The notes under the pieces are model-generated. The model made no database searches and was not told the DNA's origin. It worked only from the letters and a program-made list of their open reading frames with translations. A DNA stretch of 64,000 bases from Rhodococcus sp. WMMA185. GTDB lineage: Bacteria; Actinomycetota; Actinomycetes; Mycobacteriales; Mycobacteriaceae. The DNA lies in assembly GCF_001767395.1 (NCBI RefSeq), contig NZ_CP017014.1, positions 2,550,501 through 2,614,500 on the forward strand. Reading direction: 5' to 3'. This document shows positions 8,351 through 18,345 of this stretch, in pieces. How positions within the stretch are numbered: the first letter of the stretch is position 1; each line of letters begins with the position of its first letter. The translations under genes were made by a program, and so were the position numbers.

Positions 8351-9127
8351 CTAGCGGTGTTTGAAAACTGGTGAACGCTTCTCGACGAAGGCCGCCATGC
8401 CTTCCTTCTGATCCTCCGTCGCGAACGTCGAATGGAACACGCGACGTTCGAAACGCACACCCTCGGTGAGGGTGGTCTCGAATGACCGGTTGACCGCTTC
8501 CTTCGCCATCATCGCGACGGGAAGAGACATATCGGCGATGGTGGTTGCCGTCTTCAGGGCCTCGTCTAAAAGATCAGCGGCGGGCACGATGCGCGACACC
8601 AACCCCGCACGCTCGGCCTCTTCGGCGTCCATGTTCCGGCCGGTCAGGCACAGGTCCATGGCCTTGGCCTTACCCACCGCACGCGTCAGGCGCTGCGATC
8701 CACCGATGCCGGGGATGACGCCGAGCTTGATCTCGGGCTGACCGAACTTCGCGGTGTCCGCGGCGATCAGGATGTCGCACAGCATGGCGAGTTCGCATCC
8801 CCCACCGAGCGCGTAGCCGGCGACTGCCGCAATCGTCGGCTTGCGCGTCGCCGCGAGACGATCCCACGCCGCGAAGAAGTCGTCGAGGTAGACGTCCATA
8901 TAGGACTTCGGCTGCATCTCCTTGATGTCTGCACCGGCCGCGAACGCACGATCGGAACCGGTGATCAGGATGGACCCGATCTCGGAATCGCCCTCCAACT
9001 CCTCCACTGCCCCGACGACCTCGCGCATCAGTGTCGAATTCAGGGCGTTGAGCGCCTTCGGACGGTTGAGGGTAATGATCCCTACGCGTCCCTTTCGGTC
9101 GAGCAGAATGGTCTCGAAATCGGTCAC
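8351..9127 (-). CDS. Enoyl-CoA hydratase (crotonase family)
   Basis: A 258-residue crotonase-fold enzyme. The oxyanion-hole segments are [11 protein letters not shown] and [10 protein letters not shown]. The catalytic-region glutamates of hydratases are present (the E of GGCELAM and the E of GQPEIKLG). It should hydrate short 2-enoyl-CoAs; in this operon the likely substrate is methacrylyl-CoA from valine, with other short acyl chains possible. The GTG start overlaps the mmsB stop by four bases (GTGA). It is the last gene of a five-gene minus-strand operon. Confidence 0.92.
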   Translation of the reverse strand: MTDFETILLDRKGRVGIITLNRPKALNALNSTLMREVVGAVEELEGDSEIGSILITGSDRAFAAGADIKEMQPKSYMDVYLDDFFAAWDRLAATRKPTIAAVAGYALGGGCELAMLCDILIAADTAKFGQPEIKLGVIPGIGGSQRLTRAVGKAKAMDLCLTGRNMDAEEAERAGLVSRIVPAADLLDEALKTATTIADMSLPVAMMAKEAVNRSFETTLTEGVRFERRVFHSTFATEDQKEGMAAFVEKRSPVFKHR

Positions 9128-10023
9128 TGGCCTACCTCGCTGGAACGTTGGCGAATGTCGTTGACGATGGCCGAGAAGTCCCGTCCACCGCTCCCGGAAG
9201 CGTGAAACCTACTGTAGATGTCGGCCGCGTGCAGTCCGAGTTCCGCCTCCACACCGTTGGCACGCACCGCGTTTGCCGCAAGCCCGAGATCCTTGTCCAT
9301 CAGTGCGGCAGCGAACCCGGGTTGGTAGTCCCGATTGGCGGGGCTGGCTGGAACCGGCCCTGGAACGGGACAGTTGTTGGTGAGAGCCCAGCACTGGCCC
9401 GACGCGTTCGAGGCCACGTCGAACAGCGCCTGATTGCTCAAGCCCAGCTTCTCGCCGAGGACGAACGCCTCGCTGATCGCGATCATCGATACACCCAAGA
9501 TCATGTTGTTGCAGATCTTGGCGGCCTGACCGTTGCCCGGGTCGCCGCAGTGAACGACCTTCTTGCCCATCACGTCGAGCAGCGGCTTTGCGGCGTCGAA
9601 GGCATCCACCGACCCGCCGACCATGAAGGCCAGCGTGCCCGCCGTCGCGCCCACCACACCACCGGACACCGGGGCGTCGACCGCCCGGTGTCCGGCTTTG
9701 CCGGCCGCATCGTGGGCGGCACGCGCATCGGCGACGTCGATGGTGGACGAGTCGATGAAGAGCGTGCCCGGCTTCGCGGCCGACAGGATCTCGCCGTAGA
9801 GATCGAGGACGTGCTTGCCGCTCGGCAGCATCGTGATGACGACGTCCGCATCACGCACCGCGTCGACCGCAGAATTGGCTGCGGTGGCACCATCTTTCGC
9901 GGCCTGCTCGAGTGCGGAAGGTACGGGGTCGAACCCGATCACGGTGTGGCCGGCCTTCACGAGGTTGGCCGCCATCGGGCCGCCCATGTGTCCGAGTCCC
10001 AGAAATCCGACAGTAGTGCTCAT
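9124..10023 (-). CDS. mmsB: 3-hydroxyisobutyrate dehydrogenase
   Basis: A 299-residue beta-hydroxyacid dehydrogenase. The NAD-binding motif GLGHMG is at residues 9-14, substrate-binding [11 protein letters not shown] follows near 118-128, and the catalytic lysine lies in [11 protein letters not shown]. It oxidises 3-hydroxyisobutyrate to methylmalonate semialdehyde in valine breakdown. The ATG at 10023 has GGAGGG six bases upstream; the frame is open further upstream but that part codes nothing recognisable. It sits between the hydroxyisobutyryl-CoA hydrolase and the enoyl-CoA hydratase. Confidence 0.94.
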   Translation of the reverse strand: MSTTVGFLGLGHMGGPMAANLVKAGHTVIGFDPVPSALEQAAKDGATAANSAVDAVRDADVVITMLPSGKHVLDLYGEILSAAKPGTLFIDSSTIDVADARAAHDAAGKAGHRAVDAPVSGGVVGATAGTLAFMVGGSVDAFDAAKPLLDVMGKKVVHCGDPGNGQAAKICNNMILGVSMIAISEAFVLGEKLGLSNQALFDVASNASGQCWALTNNCPVPGPVPASPANRDYQPGFAAALMDKDLGLAANAVRANGVEAELGLHAADIYSRFHASGSGGRDFSAIVNDIRQRSSEVGQ

Positions 10024-10054
10024 AGAGTCCCTCCTGGACGCTGGTGGCTGCTGA

Positions 10055-11128
10055 TCAGTGCGGTGTCTGCTGCGGCGTGAGCCCGAGTTCGAGGTCGCCG
10101 AGCGGAGCGAAGAACGAGTCGACCCGATCGTCGTCGACCTCTTCGATCGTGGCCGGAGACCACTGCGGATTGCGATCCTTTTCGACAACCTGCGCTCGAA
10201 TTCCCTCGACCAGGTCATGAGATCCCAGGCACGCTACGGAGACGCGGAACTCTTCGTTCAGCACTTCCTCGAGGCTGTTCGCGGCCCGTGCACGGCGCAG
10301 CGAAGCCAACGTGACCGCGCATGCGGTCGGCGACTTCGACAGCACCTGTGCGGCCGCCTTCGCCGCTTCCGGGACGCCGCTACTACGAAGGCGGGCGACG
10401 ATTTCGGAGAGCTCGTCAGCCGAATATGCGGCGTCGATCCAGCTCTGTTGCGCAAGTAGATCCGAGGCCGGGGCCGGTTCGGCGAATTCGTCGAGCGCCT
10501 CGTCCACCGACATCGTCGACAACCCCTCGACGAACAGGGCGATCTTGCTCGAAGGGATGAAGTGGTCGGCGAACCCACACGCGATCGCGTCACCCGCACT
10601 GAGCCGCGCGGTGGTGAGCGCGATGTGTGTACCCAATTCTCCCGGCGTGCGGGCGAGAAGATAGGTGCCGCCGATGTCGGGGACGAATCCGATCCCGGTC
10701 TCGGGCATGCCGATCATCGAGCGCTCGGTAACGATGCGGACGCTGCCGTGCGCCGAGACACCGACGCCCCCGCCCATGACGATGCCGTCCATGATCGCAA
10801 CATACGGCTTGGTGTAGTTCGCGATGGCCGCGTTGAGGATGTACTCGTCGCGCCAGAACTCACGCGAGGCCGTGCCCCCACCCTCTTTCTTGGCGTCGTG
10901 GTAGACGGACACGATGTCGCCGCCGGCGCACAGGCCTCGCTCGCCGGCACCGGTGAGCACCACCGCGCGTACCTCGTCGTCATCGGACCATTCGATGAGG
11001 GCGGCGGCGATCTCTCGCACCATCGAGTGGTTCAGCGCGTTGATCGCCTTGGGCCGATTGAGAATGATGCGGCCCAACCCGTGGCTCTTCTCGACCAGAA
11101 CTTCGGGCTCGGTATCGGTGCCTGTCAT
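10055..11128 (-). CDS. 3-hydroxyisobutyryl-CoA hydrolase
   Basis: A 357-residue crotonase-superfamily protein longer than a hydratase. It has the hydrolase signature GLCAGGDIVSVYHD and the segment GIVMGGGVGVSAHG, followed by MIGMPETGIGFVPDIGG with the conserved glutamate. It hydrolyses 3-hydroxyisobutyryl-CoA and so removes CoA before the dehydrogenase step. Its start overlaps the stop of the acyl-CoA dehydrogenase by four bases (ATGA), so it belongs to the same operon. Confidence 0.92.
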   Translation of the reverse strand: MTGTDTEPEVLVEKSHGLGRIILNRPKAINALNHSMVREIAAALIEWSDDDEVRAVVLTGAGERGLCAGGDIVSVYHDAKKEGGGTASREFWRDEYILNAAIANYTKPYVAIMDGIVMGGGVGVSAHGSVRIVTERSMIGMPETGIGFVPDIGGTYLLARTPGELGTHIALTTARLSAGDAIACGFADHFIPSSKIALFVEGLSTMSVDEALDEFAEPAPASDLLAQQSWIDAAYSADELSEIVARLRSSGVPEAAKAAAQVLSKSPTACAVTLASLRRARAANSLEEVLNEEFRVSVACLGSHDLVEGIRAQVVEKDRNPQWSPATIEEVDDDRVDSFFAPLGDLELGLTPQQTPH

Positions 11129-12288
11129 GGTGCTCCTTGCTTTCCCTGTCCTGCTCCCCCGACGATGCTCCGGGCGATTATCACCCTCATGATCTCGTTG
11201 CTACCCTCGAGAATCTGGTGGACACGGAGGTCGCGGACGATCTTCTCGATTCCGTACTCCGCAAGATAGCCGTATCCGCCGTGCAGCTGCAGAGCCTTGT
11301 TGGCGACGTCGAACCCTGTGTCCGTGGCGAATCGCTTGGCCATCGCACACAGCTCGACGACATCGGCGGCGCCCTCGTCCAGCGCAGCCGCAGCCCGCCA
11401 CAGCAGGGTCCGCGCCGCCTCGAGTTCTGTGCGCATGTCGGCGATCTGGAATTGCAGTGCCTGCGAGTCGATCAGCGCCGAGCCGAACGCCTTGCGCTCG
11501 GCGAGGTAGGCAACGGCCTTGTCGAGCGCAGCCTGCGCGCCGCCGATCGAGCACGCCGCGATGTTCAGCCGGCCGCCATTCAGACCAGACATCGCAATCC
11601 GGAACCCGCCACCTTCGGGGCCCAGAAGGTTTGCGACCGGAACTCGGACGTCGTCGAAGACGACCTGTCGAGTGGGCTGTGCGTTCCAGCCCATCTTCAC
11701 CTCGTTGGCCCCGAAAGACAGGCCCGGCGAATCCTTGGGGACGATGAACGCCGAGATACCCTTCGGGCCGCTGTCACCGGTGCGGGCCATCACCACGTAT
11801 ACGTCTGAGGTTCCCGCGCCGGAAATGAACTGCTTGACTCCATTGAGCACGAAGTCGTCGCCGTCGCGTACCGCCCGGGTACTCAGTGCCGCTGCGTCCG
11901 AGCCGGCACCGGGTTCGGTCAGGCAGTAGCTGCCGAGCTGGTCCATCGCGCACAGTCCCGGCACCCAGATGCGTCGCTGTTCGTCGGTGCCGAACCTGTC
12001 GATCATCCAGGTGACCATGTTGTGAATGGAGATGTACGCGGCGATGGACGGGCATCCCGTGGCGAGTTGCTCGAAGATCCGGGCGGCGTCGACCCGGGTC
12101 AGTTCCGACCCGCCCACGTCCCCCCGGATGTAGATGCCTCCCATTCCTAGGGACGCCGCCTTGCGAAGGACGTCCACCGGGAAGTGCTTGGCCTGATCCC
12201 ATTCCACCGCGTGGGGCGCGAGCTGCTCGGCCGCGAAGTCGCGGGCGGTGTCACGAATCGCCCGCTCGTCGTCGGTCAAAGTGAACAT
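11125..12288 (-). CDS. Acyl-CoA dehydrogenase, probably isobutyryl-CoA dehydrogenase
   Basis: A 387-residue FAD-dependent acyl-CoA dehydrogenase with the family signatures CLTEPGAGSDAAAL and, near the C-terminus, QLHGGYGYLAEYGIEKIVRD. Its operon position between mmsA and the hydroxyisobutyryl-CoA hydrolase gene implies oxidation of isobutyryl-CoA to methacrylyl-CoA. M. tuberculosis has a comparable mmsA-fadE9-mmsB order. It lies ten bases after the mmsA stop. Confidence 0.9.
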   Translation of the reverse strand: MFTLTDDERAIRDTARDFAAEQLAPHAVEWDQAKHFPVDVLRKAASLGMGGIYIRGDVGGSELTRVDAARIFEQLATGCPSIAAYISIHNMVTWMIDRFGTDEQRRIWVPGLCAMDQLGSYCLTEPGAGSDAAALSTRAVRDGDDFVLNGVKQFISGAGTSDVYVVMARTGDSGPKGISAFIVPKDSPGLSFGANEVKMGWNAQPTRQVVFDDVRVPVANLLGPEGGGFRIAMSGLNGGRLNIAACSIGGAQAALDKAVAYLAERKAFGSALIDSQALQFQIADMRTELEAARTLLWRAAAALDEGAADVVELCAMAKRFATDTGFDVANKALQLHGGYGYLAEYGIEKIVRDLRVHQILEGSNEIMRVIIARSIVGGAGQGKQGAP

Positions 12289-12298
12289 GCGGACCCGA

Positions 12299-13801
12299 TC
12301 AGTTCATCGTGGGGATGACGAAATGGTTGGCCTGTTCTTTCTTGCCCGCAGGCCACCGCTGTGTCACTGTCTTGGTCTTGGTGTAGAAGCGGAACGAGTC
12401 GGGACCGTGCTGATTCAGGTCGCCGAATCCGGAGCGCTTCCAGCCGCCGAAGGTGTGGTACGCAATCGGCACCGGGATCGGAACGTTGACGCCGACCATG
12501 CCGACGTTCACACGGTTGGTGAAATCGCGTGCGGTGTCGCCGTCGCTGGTGAAGATCGCGACACCATTTCCGTACTCGTGCTCGGTAGGCAGACGCAGCG
12601 CCTCCTCGTAGTCCTCGGCCCGTGCGACCAACAGCACCGGCCCGAAGATCTCTTCCTTGTAGACGCGCATATCGGTAGTGACCTTGTCGAACAGCGTCGC
12701 GCCTGCGAAGAAGCCGTTCTCGTGGCCTTCGAGCGTGAAGCCGCGACCGTCGACAACCGCCTCGGCGCCCTCGTCGAGGCCGATCTGGATGTAGTTGTTC
12801 ACCCGCTCGACAGCGTCCTTGCCGACCAGGGGACCGAAGTCGACTCCCTCTTCGTCACTGCGTCCGATCCTCAGCTTGGCCACCCGCTCACTGAGCTTGG
12901 CGACGAGAGCATCAGCGGTCTCCTCGCCAACCGGAACGGCAACGGAGATCGCCATGCAGCGCTCGCCTGCGGAGCCGTATCCGGCGCCGACGAGTGCATC
13001 CGCAACCTCGTCGAGGTCGGCGTCGGGCATGACGATCGCGTGGTTCTTGGCACCGCCGAAGCACTGAGCACGCTTGCCGTGGGCGGCCGCGGTCTCGTAG
13101 ATGTACTGCGCGATCGGCGTCGAACCGACGAAGCCGACGGCCTTGATCCGGTCATCGGTGAGCAGAACGTCGACGACCTCCTTGTCGCCGTTGACCACGT
13201 TGAACACCCCTGCCGGCAGGCCTGCCTCGACGAACAACTCGGCCAGACGCAGCGGTACCGATGGGTCGCGCTCGGATGGCTTGAGGATGAACGCATTGCC
13301 GGCCGCCAGCGCGGGGCCAGCCTTCCACAACGGAATCATGGCCGGAAAATTGAACGGCGTGATACCCGCGACGACGCCGAGTGGCTGACGCATCGAGTAC
13401 ACGTCGATGCCGTCTCCGGCGGATTCGGTGTATTCGCCCTTCAGCAGGTGTGGGGCACCGAGCGCGAACTCGATGACCTCGAGACCGCGCTGAACGTCGC
13501 CCTTGGCGTCGGGGATGGTCTTGCCGTGCTCGGAGGACAGGAGCCGCGCCAGCGACTCCATTTCCCCCTGCGCGAGCTGGAGGAACTTCATCAGCACGCG
13601 GGCGCGTTTCTGCGGGTTGAACGCGGCCCACTCCCGCTGAGCATCCACCGCGTTCGCGATGACCGCCTCCGCCTCGGCCTTGTTCGCGAGAGGCACGCGC
13701 GCCTGCACCTCACCGGTGTTGGGGTCGTAGACGTCGCCGAACTTGGTCGAGGTACCGGGGACACGCTTGCCGCCGACGAAGTGGGATAGCTCTTGAACCA
13801 T
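12299..13801 (-). CDS. mmsA: Methylmalonate-semialdehyde dehydrogenase (CoA-acylating)
   Basis: A 500-residue aldehyde dehydrogenase. It has the NAD-binding region GSTPIAQYIYE and the catalytic cysteine in GSAGERCMAI. MmsA enzymes convert methylmalonate semialdehyde to propionyl-CoA at the end of valine catabolism. I chose the ATG at 13801 because a good promoter lies at 13859-13886, which would be inside or too close to a longer reading frame (alternative ATG at 13858). It heads the five-gene operon that ends with the enoyl-CoA hydratase. Confidence 0.94.
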   Translation of the reverse strand: MVQELSHFVGGKRVPGTSTKFGDVYDPNTGEVQARVPLANKAEAEAVIANAVDAQREWAAFNPQKRARVLMKFLQLAQGEMESLARLLSSEHGKTIPDAKGDVQRGLEVIEFALGAPHLLKGEYTESAGDGIDVYSMRQPLGVVAGITPFNFPAMIPLWKAGPALAAGNAFILKPSERDPSVPLRLAELFVEAGLPAGVFNVVNGDKEVVDVLLTDDRIKAVGFVGSTPIAQYIYETAAAHGKRAQCFGGAKNHAIVMPDADLDEVADALVGAGYGSAGERCMAISVAVPVGEETADALVAKLSERVAKLRIGRSDEEGVDFGPLVGKDAVERVNNYIQIGLDEGAEAVVDGRGFTLEGHENGFFAGATLFDKVTTDMRVYKEEIFGPVLLVARAEDYEEALRLPTEHEYGNGVAIFTSDGDTARDFTNRVNVGMVGVNVPIPVPIAYHTFGGWKRSGFGDLNQHGPDSFRFYTKTKTVTQRWPAGKKEQANHFVIPTMN

Positions 13802-13858
13802 TGTGCGGACCCGTTTCTTGCTCGATGAATCTTCGGAGCTGTCGAATATGTCGCCCAT

Positions 13859-13886
13859 CCTATAGTTGGATGTCCATGCATGTCTA
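13859..13886 (-). promoter_or_regulatory. Candidate promoter of the valine operon
   Basis: On the minus strand TAGACA (13886-13881) and TATAGG (13864-13859) are 16 bases apart, close to a vegetative -35/-10 pair. They lie 58 bases before the mmsA start. Confidence 0.5.
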
Positions 13887-13907
13887 GACCTGGAGCACCG
13901 CAACGCC

Positions 13908-14615
13908 TCAGGCGACCAGAGCCGCTACCGCCCGCGCGAAGGATTCGTCGACCGTCTCATATCCTCCGGAACCACCGCCAGGCCCACCACTGTCGGCGAC
14001 GGTCCGGCGGGCGGAAAGGTGAACGGCATCCACACCGGTGCCCGCGACGCGGGCTACATCCTCGACGCGGATACCGCCTCCCGCCATCACCTGGATTCGC
14101 CCACGCGCGCGAGCCACGATGCCGGAGAGGGCTTCGAGTCCGTCAATGCACCGCGGCGCTCCTCCTGAGGTGAGGACGCGGGTGACACCCGACTCGACGA
14201 GCACATCGAGGGCCTTCTCCCAGTCGTCCACGATGTCCATCGCGCGGTGGAACGTCACCTCGACTACGGATCGGTCGATTCCGTCGACCATGCGGGCCAA
14301 AGCCTGACGGTCGACGGACCCGCCGGGCGTGAGCGCACCGAGCACAACACCGGACGCGCCCGCAGCAACAGCCGCTCGCACGTCCCTGGCCATCACCGCG
14401 ATCTCGTCGGCGTCGTACACGTACCCACCAGGCCGGCAACGGACCAGCGGGTGCACGGCGATCCCTTGCTGAGCTACCGCTTCGATCATGCCGATGCTGG
14501 GCGTCAACCCTCCGGTCACGCCCAGGGCTGAGCACAACTCGACACGCGCCGCGCCGACGCGTCGGGCAACCCGGGCAGCTTCGACGTCCTGCACCGCCAA
14601 CTCGAGTAGGGTCAT
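13908..14615 (-). CDS. cutC: CutC-family TIM-barrel protein
   Basis: A 235-residue protein with the CutC N-terminal signature (ELAVQDVEAARVARRVGAAR, then VELCSALGVTGGLTPS) and the conserved VTFHRAMD segment. The family is named for copper homeostasis, but its biochemical role is unsettled. Here it is the last gene of an operon that takes up and degrades N-acetylglucosamine, only three bases after nagB. That context argues for a role in amino-sugar metabolism rather than copper. No metal-binding cluster is evident. Confidence 0.9.
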   Translation of the reverse strand: MTLLELAVQDVEAARVARRVGAARVELCSALGVTGGLTPSIGMIEAVAQQGIAVHPLVRCRPGGYVYDADEIAVMARDVRAAVAAGASGVVLGALTPGGSVDRQALARMVDGIDRSVVEVTFHRAMDIVDDWEKALDVLVESGVTRVLTSGGAPRCIDGLEALSGIVARARGRIQVMAGGGIRVEDVARVAGTGVDAVHLSARRTVADSGGPGGGSGGYETVDESFARAVAALVA

Positions 14616-14618
14616 GGA

Positions 14619-15398
14619 TCAGAACGCCTGCCAGGGCGGCTTGTGATCCAAGGCGTAGCGGTAGTAGTCGAGAAGCTGCAACTTGCTAGCGGCCGCCTCG
14701 TCGATCACAACCGTGACGTGCCGGTGCAACTGAATCACCGAAGCCGGGCAGAATGCGGTCAGTGGTCCCTCCGCAGCCGCGGCGATCGCCTCTGCCTTGC
14801 CCTCGCCGAACGCGATCATCACCAGGTGCCGGGCTTCCCCGATGGTTCCCAGCCCTTGAGTCAGTACGTGATGGGGCACGTCGTCGACGCTGCCGAAGAA
14901 TCGCGCATTGTCGAGGATGGTCTGCTCGGTAAGCGTCTTGACGCGTGTGCGTGATGTCAGTGACGATCCCGGCTCGTTGAATCCGATGTGGCCATCGGTT
15001 CCGATGCCGAGAAGCTGCACATCGACACCGCCTGCCTCCGCTATTGCCGCGTCGTACCGCTCTCCTTCGGCTGCGACGTCTGAAGATTCCCCGTCAGGAC
15101 TGTGCACCCGTTCGGTATCGAGGTTCACGTAGTCGACGAACTCCGATCGAATCACCGAAAAGTACGACTGATCATGACTTCTCGGAAGTCCGACGTACTC
15201 GTCGAGCAGGAACGCCTGCGCCTGCGAAAAGTCCAGCCCGGACTCTCGGTGCCTGCGCGCGAGTTCCTGATAGCTACCGAGCGGGGAAGATCCGGTCGCA
15301 AGACCAAGCGTTGTCGGGCCTCGACGCACGTAACCCTCGACGATGTCCGCGACGGTCGAGCTGACCTCCGCCAGCGTCGGACGGATCACGAATTCCAT
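14619..15398 (-). CDS. nagB: Glucosamine-6-phosphate deaminase
   Basis: A 259-residue NagB. It has the phosphate-binding loop [16 protein letters not shown], the lid-region [14 protein letters not shown], and the active-site segment [16 protein letters not shown]. It converts glucosamine-6-phosphate to fructose-6-phosphate and ammonia. Its start overlaps the nagA stop by 13 bases and cutC follows after three bases, so the three genes are co-transcribed. Confidence 0.96.
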   Translation of the reverse strand: MEFVIRPTLAEVSSTVADIVEGYVRRGPTTLGLATGSSPLGSYQELARRHRESGLDFSQAQAFLLDEYVGLPRSHDQSYFSVIRSEFVDYVNLDTERVHSPDGESSDVAAEGERYDAAIAEAGGVDVQLLGIGTDGHIGFNEPGSSLTSRTRVKTLTEQTILDNARFFGSVDDVPHHVLTQGLGTIGEARHLVMIAFGEGKAEAIAAAAEGPLTAFCPASVIQLHRHVTVVIDEAAASKLQLLDYYRYALDHKPPWQAF

Positions 15399-16570
15399 GC
15401 GACTCCTTCCTCCCCCACAGGCATACCGCCGACGACTACGCCACGAAGCCGAAGTTGGTGATCAGTCACGACAATATCCGCACGGTGGTTCGGCGCCAGG
15501 GTGCCACGCTCGAACTCCAGGCCGAGAAGCCTGGCCGGGACCCTGGAGGCGGATGCGACAGCGATACCGAGGTCGACACCACTGTCAACGACCGTCGAGC
15601 GGACGACGTCCAACAGTCGCGCAGTGCTGGCCGCGATGGCCCCCTCCGAACCGTCGCTGGTCGCGAGCCTCGCGACTCCCTGCGTGACCCGCACGTCCAA
15701 TGGACCGAGGTGGTAGTCGCCGTCTGCCATCCCCGCGGCCACCATGGCATCACTGACCAGGACTATCTGGTCCGGATCGACCGTGTCGAACACCATCGAT
15801 ACCGTTTCGGGTGCGAGATGTGTTCCGTCGGCGATCAATTCGACGATCATGTCACCACGCCCGGCTGCCGCCAGGCACGCACCTGCCGCACCCGGAGCTC
15901 GGTGGTGCAGCGGCGGCATCGCGTTGAACAAATGCGTGGCCACAACCGGTTGGCCGGCTGCATCGGCGATCCTCGCCGACGTGGTGGCGGCGTCGGCGTC
16001 AGTGTGTCCGAGGCTCGGTATTACGCCACGGCGTCGCATCACGGTAAGCAGTTTCCCGAAGTGCGCGGTCTCCGGCGCAAGCGTCATCGACCGGACCGTA
16101 CCTCGCGCCGCATCACAGACCCTTTCGAACAAGCCGGGATCGCCGGGCACGATCGCGTCGGGATCCTGCGCACCGCATCGGGCGCGAGAGAGAAACGGCC
16201 CTTCCAAGTGGATTCCCAGAAGCTCGCCACTTTCGACCAGTCCGGCGAGAATCTCGGCTTGGCGGAGCAGTACCGGCTCCCTCGCCGAGACGAGGCTGCC
16301 AAGCTGGCTGGTAGTCCCCTGCCCACGATGGTGGTTGATAGCGTGCCGGGCTCCAGCAGCGTCGGAACTGGAAAATTCGGTACCGCCACCGCCGTGGCAG
16401 TGCAAGTCGATCAACCCTGGAAGCAAAATCGAGGAAGTCGGCTGCGGCAACGGACTGGGCCCACGGTACTCGTCGGCGGCGCCGACCCAGGAAATTCGAT
16501 CACGCTCGGTAACCACTACGGCGTCGTCGATTGTTCGGTCCCCGACTACAGCCTTGCCCCGCAGGATCAT
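15386..16570 (-). CDS. nagA: N-acetylglucosamine-6-phosphate deacetylase
   Basis: A 394-residue amidohydrolase. The metal-binding motif [12 protein letters not shown] is near residue 58, and histidines in LGHTDAD and ATHLFNAM fit the active site. It removes acetate from GlcNAc-6-phosphate, giving the NagB substrate. The ATG at 16570 is preceded by AGAGGAG at good spacing. It follows the PTS IIC gene after 31 bases. Confidence 0.95.
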   Translation of the reverse strand: MILRGKAVVGDRTIDDAVVVTERDRISWVGAADEYRGPSPLPQPTSSILLPGLIDLHCHGGGGTEFSSSDAAGARHAINHHRGQGTTSQLGSLVSAREPVLLRQAEILAGLVESGELLGIHLEGPFLSRARCGAQDPDAIVPGDPGLFERVCDAARGTVRSMTLAPETAHFGKLLTVMRRRGVIPSLGHTDADAATTSARIADAAGQPVVATHLFNAMPPLHHRAPGAAGACLAAAGRGDMIVELIADGTHLAPETVSMVFDTVDPDQIVLVSDAMVAAGMADGDYHLGPLDVRVTQGVARLATSDGSEGAIAASTARLLDVVRSTVVDSGVDLGIAVASASRVPARLLGLEFERGTLAPNHRADIVVTDHQLRLRGVVVGGMPVGEEGVAWNS

Positions 16571-16601
16571 CGCGGCTCCTCTGCTGAGACGACAACCGTG
16601 T

Positions 16602-17876
16602 TCACTTCTCGGCCTTCTGGATGTCGAAATCCGAAGCGGAAGAATCGGTTTCGGAGTCATCCTCGCGTCCGGGAGTGCGCAGGTTCCACTTCTTGATGAC
16701 GAAGCTGAACAGTACGAAGTAGATCACCGCGTACCCGAGCCCGATCGGAATCAACATCCAGGCATTGGTGGCCTTACCGAAGTTCAGCATGTAGTCGATG
16801 AAACCGGCCGAGAACGTGAAACCGTCATGGATTCCCAGTGCATTGACCAGCGCATGCGACGTCCCGGTGAGGAATGCGTGAATCAGATAGAGCGGCCAGG
16901 CCACGAACATGAAGGCGAATTCGAGAGGCTCGGTGATGCCGGTGAGGAACGCGGTCAACGCGGTGGAGAGCATGATGCCTCCCACCAGCTTCTTCTGCGA
17001 TGGCTTGGCGGTCCGCCAGATCGCAAAGGCGGCAGCGGGAAGGGCGAACATCATGATCGGGAAGAACCCGGTCATGAAGACGCCGGCGGTCGGGTCACCG
17101 GCGAAGAACCGGTTGAGGTCGCCGCGAACCAGGTCGCCGTTCGCGTTGTGATAGTCGCCGACGAGGAACCAGACTGTGGAATTGAGGATGTGGTGCAGCC
17201 CCGTCGAGAGCAGCAGTCGGTTGACCATGCCGTAGATGCCGCTGCCAACTACGGTGTTTTCCGCGGCGGTCTCGCCCACCCATGTCAGGCCCGAGTTGAA
17301 CGCCGGATACAAGAACGCCATCAGGACACCGACAACGAGGCCCGCGACCGCGGTGAGAATGGGAACCAGCCTGCGCCCGTTGAAGAACCCAAGATAGTCC
17401 GGCAGTTTGGTGCGGTAGAAGCGCTGCCACAGAATCGCGGACAGCACCCCCATCACGATGCCGGCGAGAACGCCGTAATCGATCAACGCCTGACCACCGT
17501 TCGGGTCGGTCTTGCCGGCAAGGACCACCGGCGACATCGCCTCGAACACACCGTGCACGACCATGTACCCGACGACCGCGGCGAGGGCCGTCGAACCGTC
17601 CGCTTTCTTCGCCCACCCGATGGCAATGCCGACCGCGAAAATCAGGGGCAGCCAGGTGAACACCGACTGCCCAGCCGCGGAGATGACGGTCGCGGCGCTG
17701 TGCAGCGAATCGAAACGCCCGAGCAGGTCGTCCTGACCGAGTCGAAGCAGGATGCCTGCCGCGGGAAGCACGGCAATGGGCAGCATCAGGCTGCGTCCGA
17801 GGCGTTGCAGCCCGGCGAACGCTTTCGATTCCTTCTTCGGAGCCTTCTCCTCCTGCGGCGTGTCTACAACCGTCAT
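16602..17876 (-). CDS. PTS transporter IIC component, N-acetylglucosamine/glucose type
   Basis: About 424 residues, with about ten membrane segments and the glucose/GlcNAc-family IIC signature GITEPLEFAFMFVAW. It imports the sugar as it is phosphorylated. IIB and IIA domains are absent from this protein and are supplied by two small genes on the opposite strand. I prefer the ATG at 17876, preceded by GGAGAAGG; an in-frame ATG at 17891 is also possible. nagA, nagB and cutC follow, so GlcNAc is the likely substrate. Confidence 0.9.
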   Translation of the reverse strand: MTVVDTPQEEKAPKKESKAFAGLQRLGRSLMLPIAVLPAAGILLRLGQDDLLGRFDSLHSAATVISAAGQSVFTWLPLIFAVGIAIGWAKKADGSTALAAVVGYMVVHGVFEAMSPVVLAGKTDPNGGQALIDYGVLAGIVMGVLSAILWQRFYRTKLPDYLGFFNGRRLVPILTAVAGLVVGVLMAFLYPAFNSGLTWVGETAAENTVVGSGIYGMVNRLLLSTGLHHILNSTVWFLVGDYHNANGDLVRGDLNRFFAGDPTAGVFMTGFFPIMMFALPAAAFAIWRTAKPSQKKLVGGIMLSTALTAFLTGITEPLEFAFMFVAWPLYLIHAFLTGTSHALVNALGIHDGFTFSAGFIDYMLNFGKATNAWMLIPIGLGYAVIYFVLFSFVIKKWNLRTPGREDDSETDSSASDFDIQKAEK

Positions 17877-17991
17877 ATCGACCTTCTCCATGCGCTCCGT
17901 GTCGCCGAATCGGCGCCTGACAATTCCCGTGTTCGGCAGCGAAAGCCATCGCTCGGGAAGCTATTGTGAACCAGCCCCGCAACGGGTACTG

Positions 17992-18007
17992 TCCGGTCAT
18001 AACCAGT
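17992..18007. promoter_or_regulatory. dre-like operator in the divergent PTS promoter
   Basis: TCCGGT-CATA-ACCAGT has the layout of the DasR operator (ACTGGT-n4-ACCAGT), with one arm imperfect. A further half-site, TGACCAGG, lies at 18016-18023. The site is in the 238-bp region between the IIC and IIB genes, and a GntR/HutC regulator is encoded after IIA. Regulation of both directions by that protein is inferred. Confidence 0.45.
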
Positions 18008-18114
18008 TGCCAGTCTGACCAGGTGAGCGCTGGATGTCAACAGAAAACTGTGACCCGGCTTACCTGCTTGGCCACTCCATCCACGGTACGAAAAGAAATG
18101 ACAAGGGAGGACCG

Positions 18115-18345
18115 ATGTCCAAAGCGAGCGCAATCATCAACGGCCTAGGCGGCGCCGACAACATCGTCGAGATCGAGGCGTGCATCACCCGACTGCGTAC
18201 CGAAGTCAAGGACGGCACCCAGGTCGACGAGGCCGCTCTCAAGGCCGCCGGGGCTCACGGCGTCCTCAAATCCGGCAGTGTCGTTCAGGTAGTCGTCGGC
18301 CCCGAAGCGGAAACGCTGGCCGACGACATCGAGGACGAGCTGTGA
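18115..18345 (+). CDS. PTS IIB component, glucose/GlcNAc type
   Basis: A 76-residue stand-alone IIB domain. Cys23 in EACITRLR is the phosphorylated cysteine that passes phosphate to the sugar. GGGAGGA precedes the ATG at 18115. The GTG of the next gene overlaps its stop by four bases. It pairs with the divergent IIC protein. Confidence 0.93.
   Translation: MSKASAIINGLGGADNIVEIEACITRLRTEVKDGTQVDEAALKAAGAHGVLKSGSVVQVVVGPEAETLADDIEDEL

Noticed and set aside
12248-13789. A 513-codon open frame on the plus strand opposite mmsA
   Set aside because: It is antisense to a clear aldehyde dehydrogenase with catalytic motifs. Long antisense frames are expected in high-GC DNA and its translation shows no family.
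13873-13890. A DasR-like sequence (TGTCTAGACC) beside mmsA
   Set aside because: Only the CTAGA centre fits, and it coincides with the -35 region of the valine operon rather than with amino-sugar genes.
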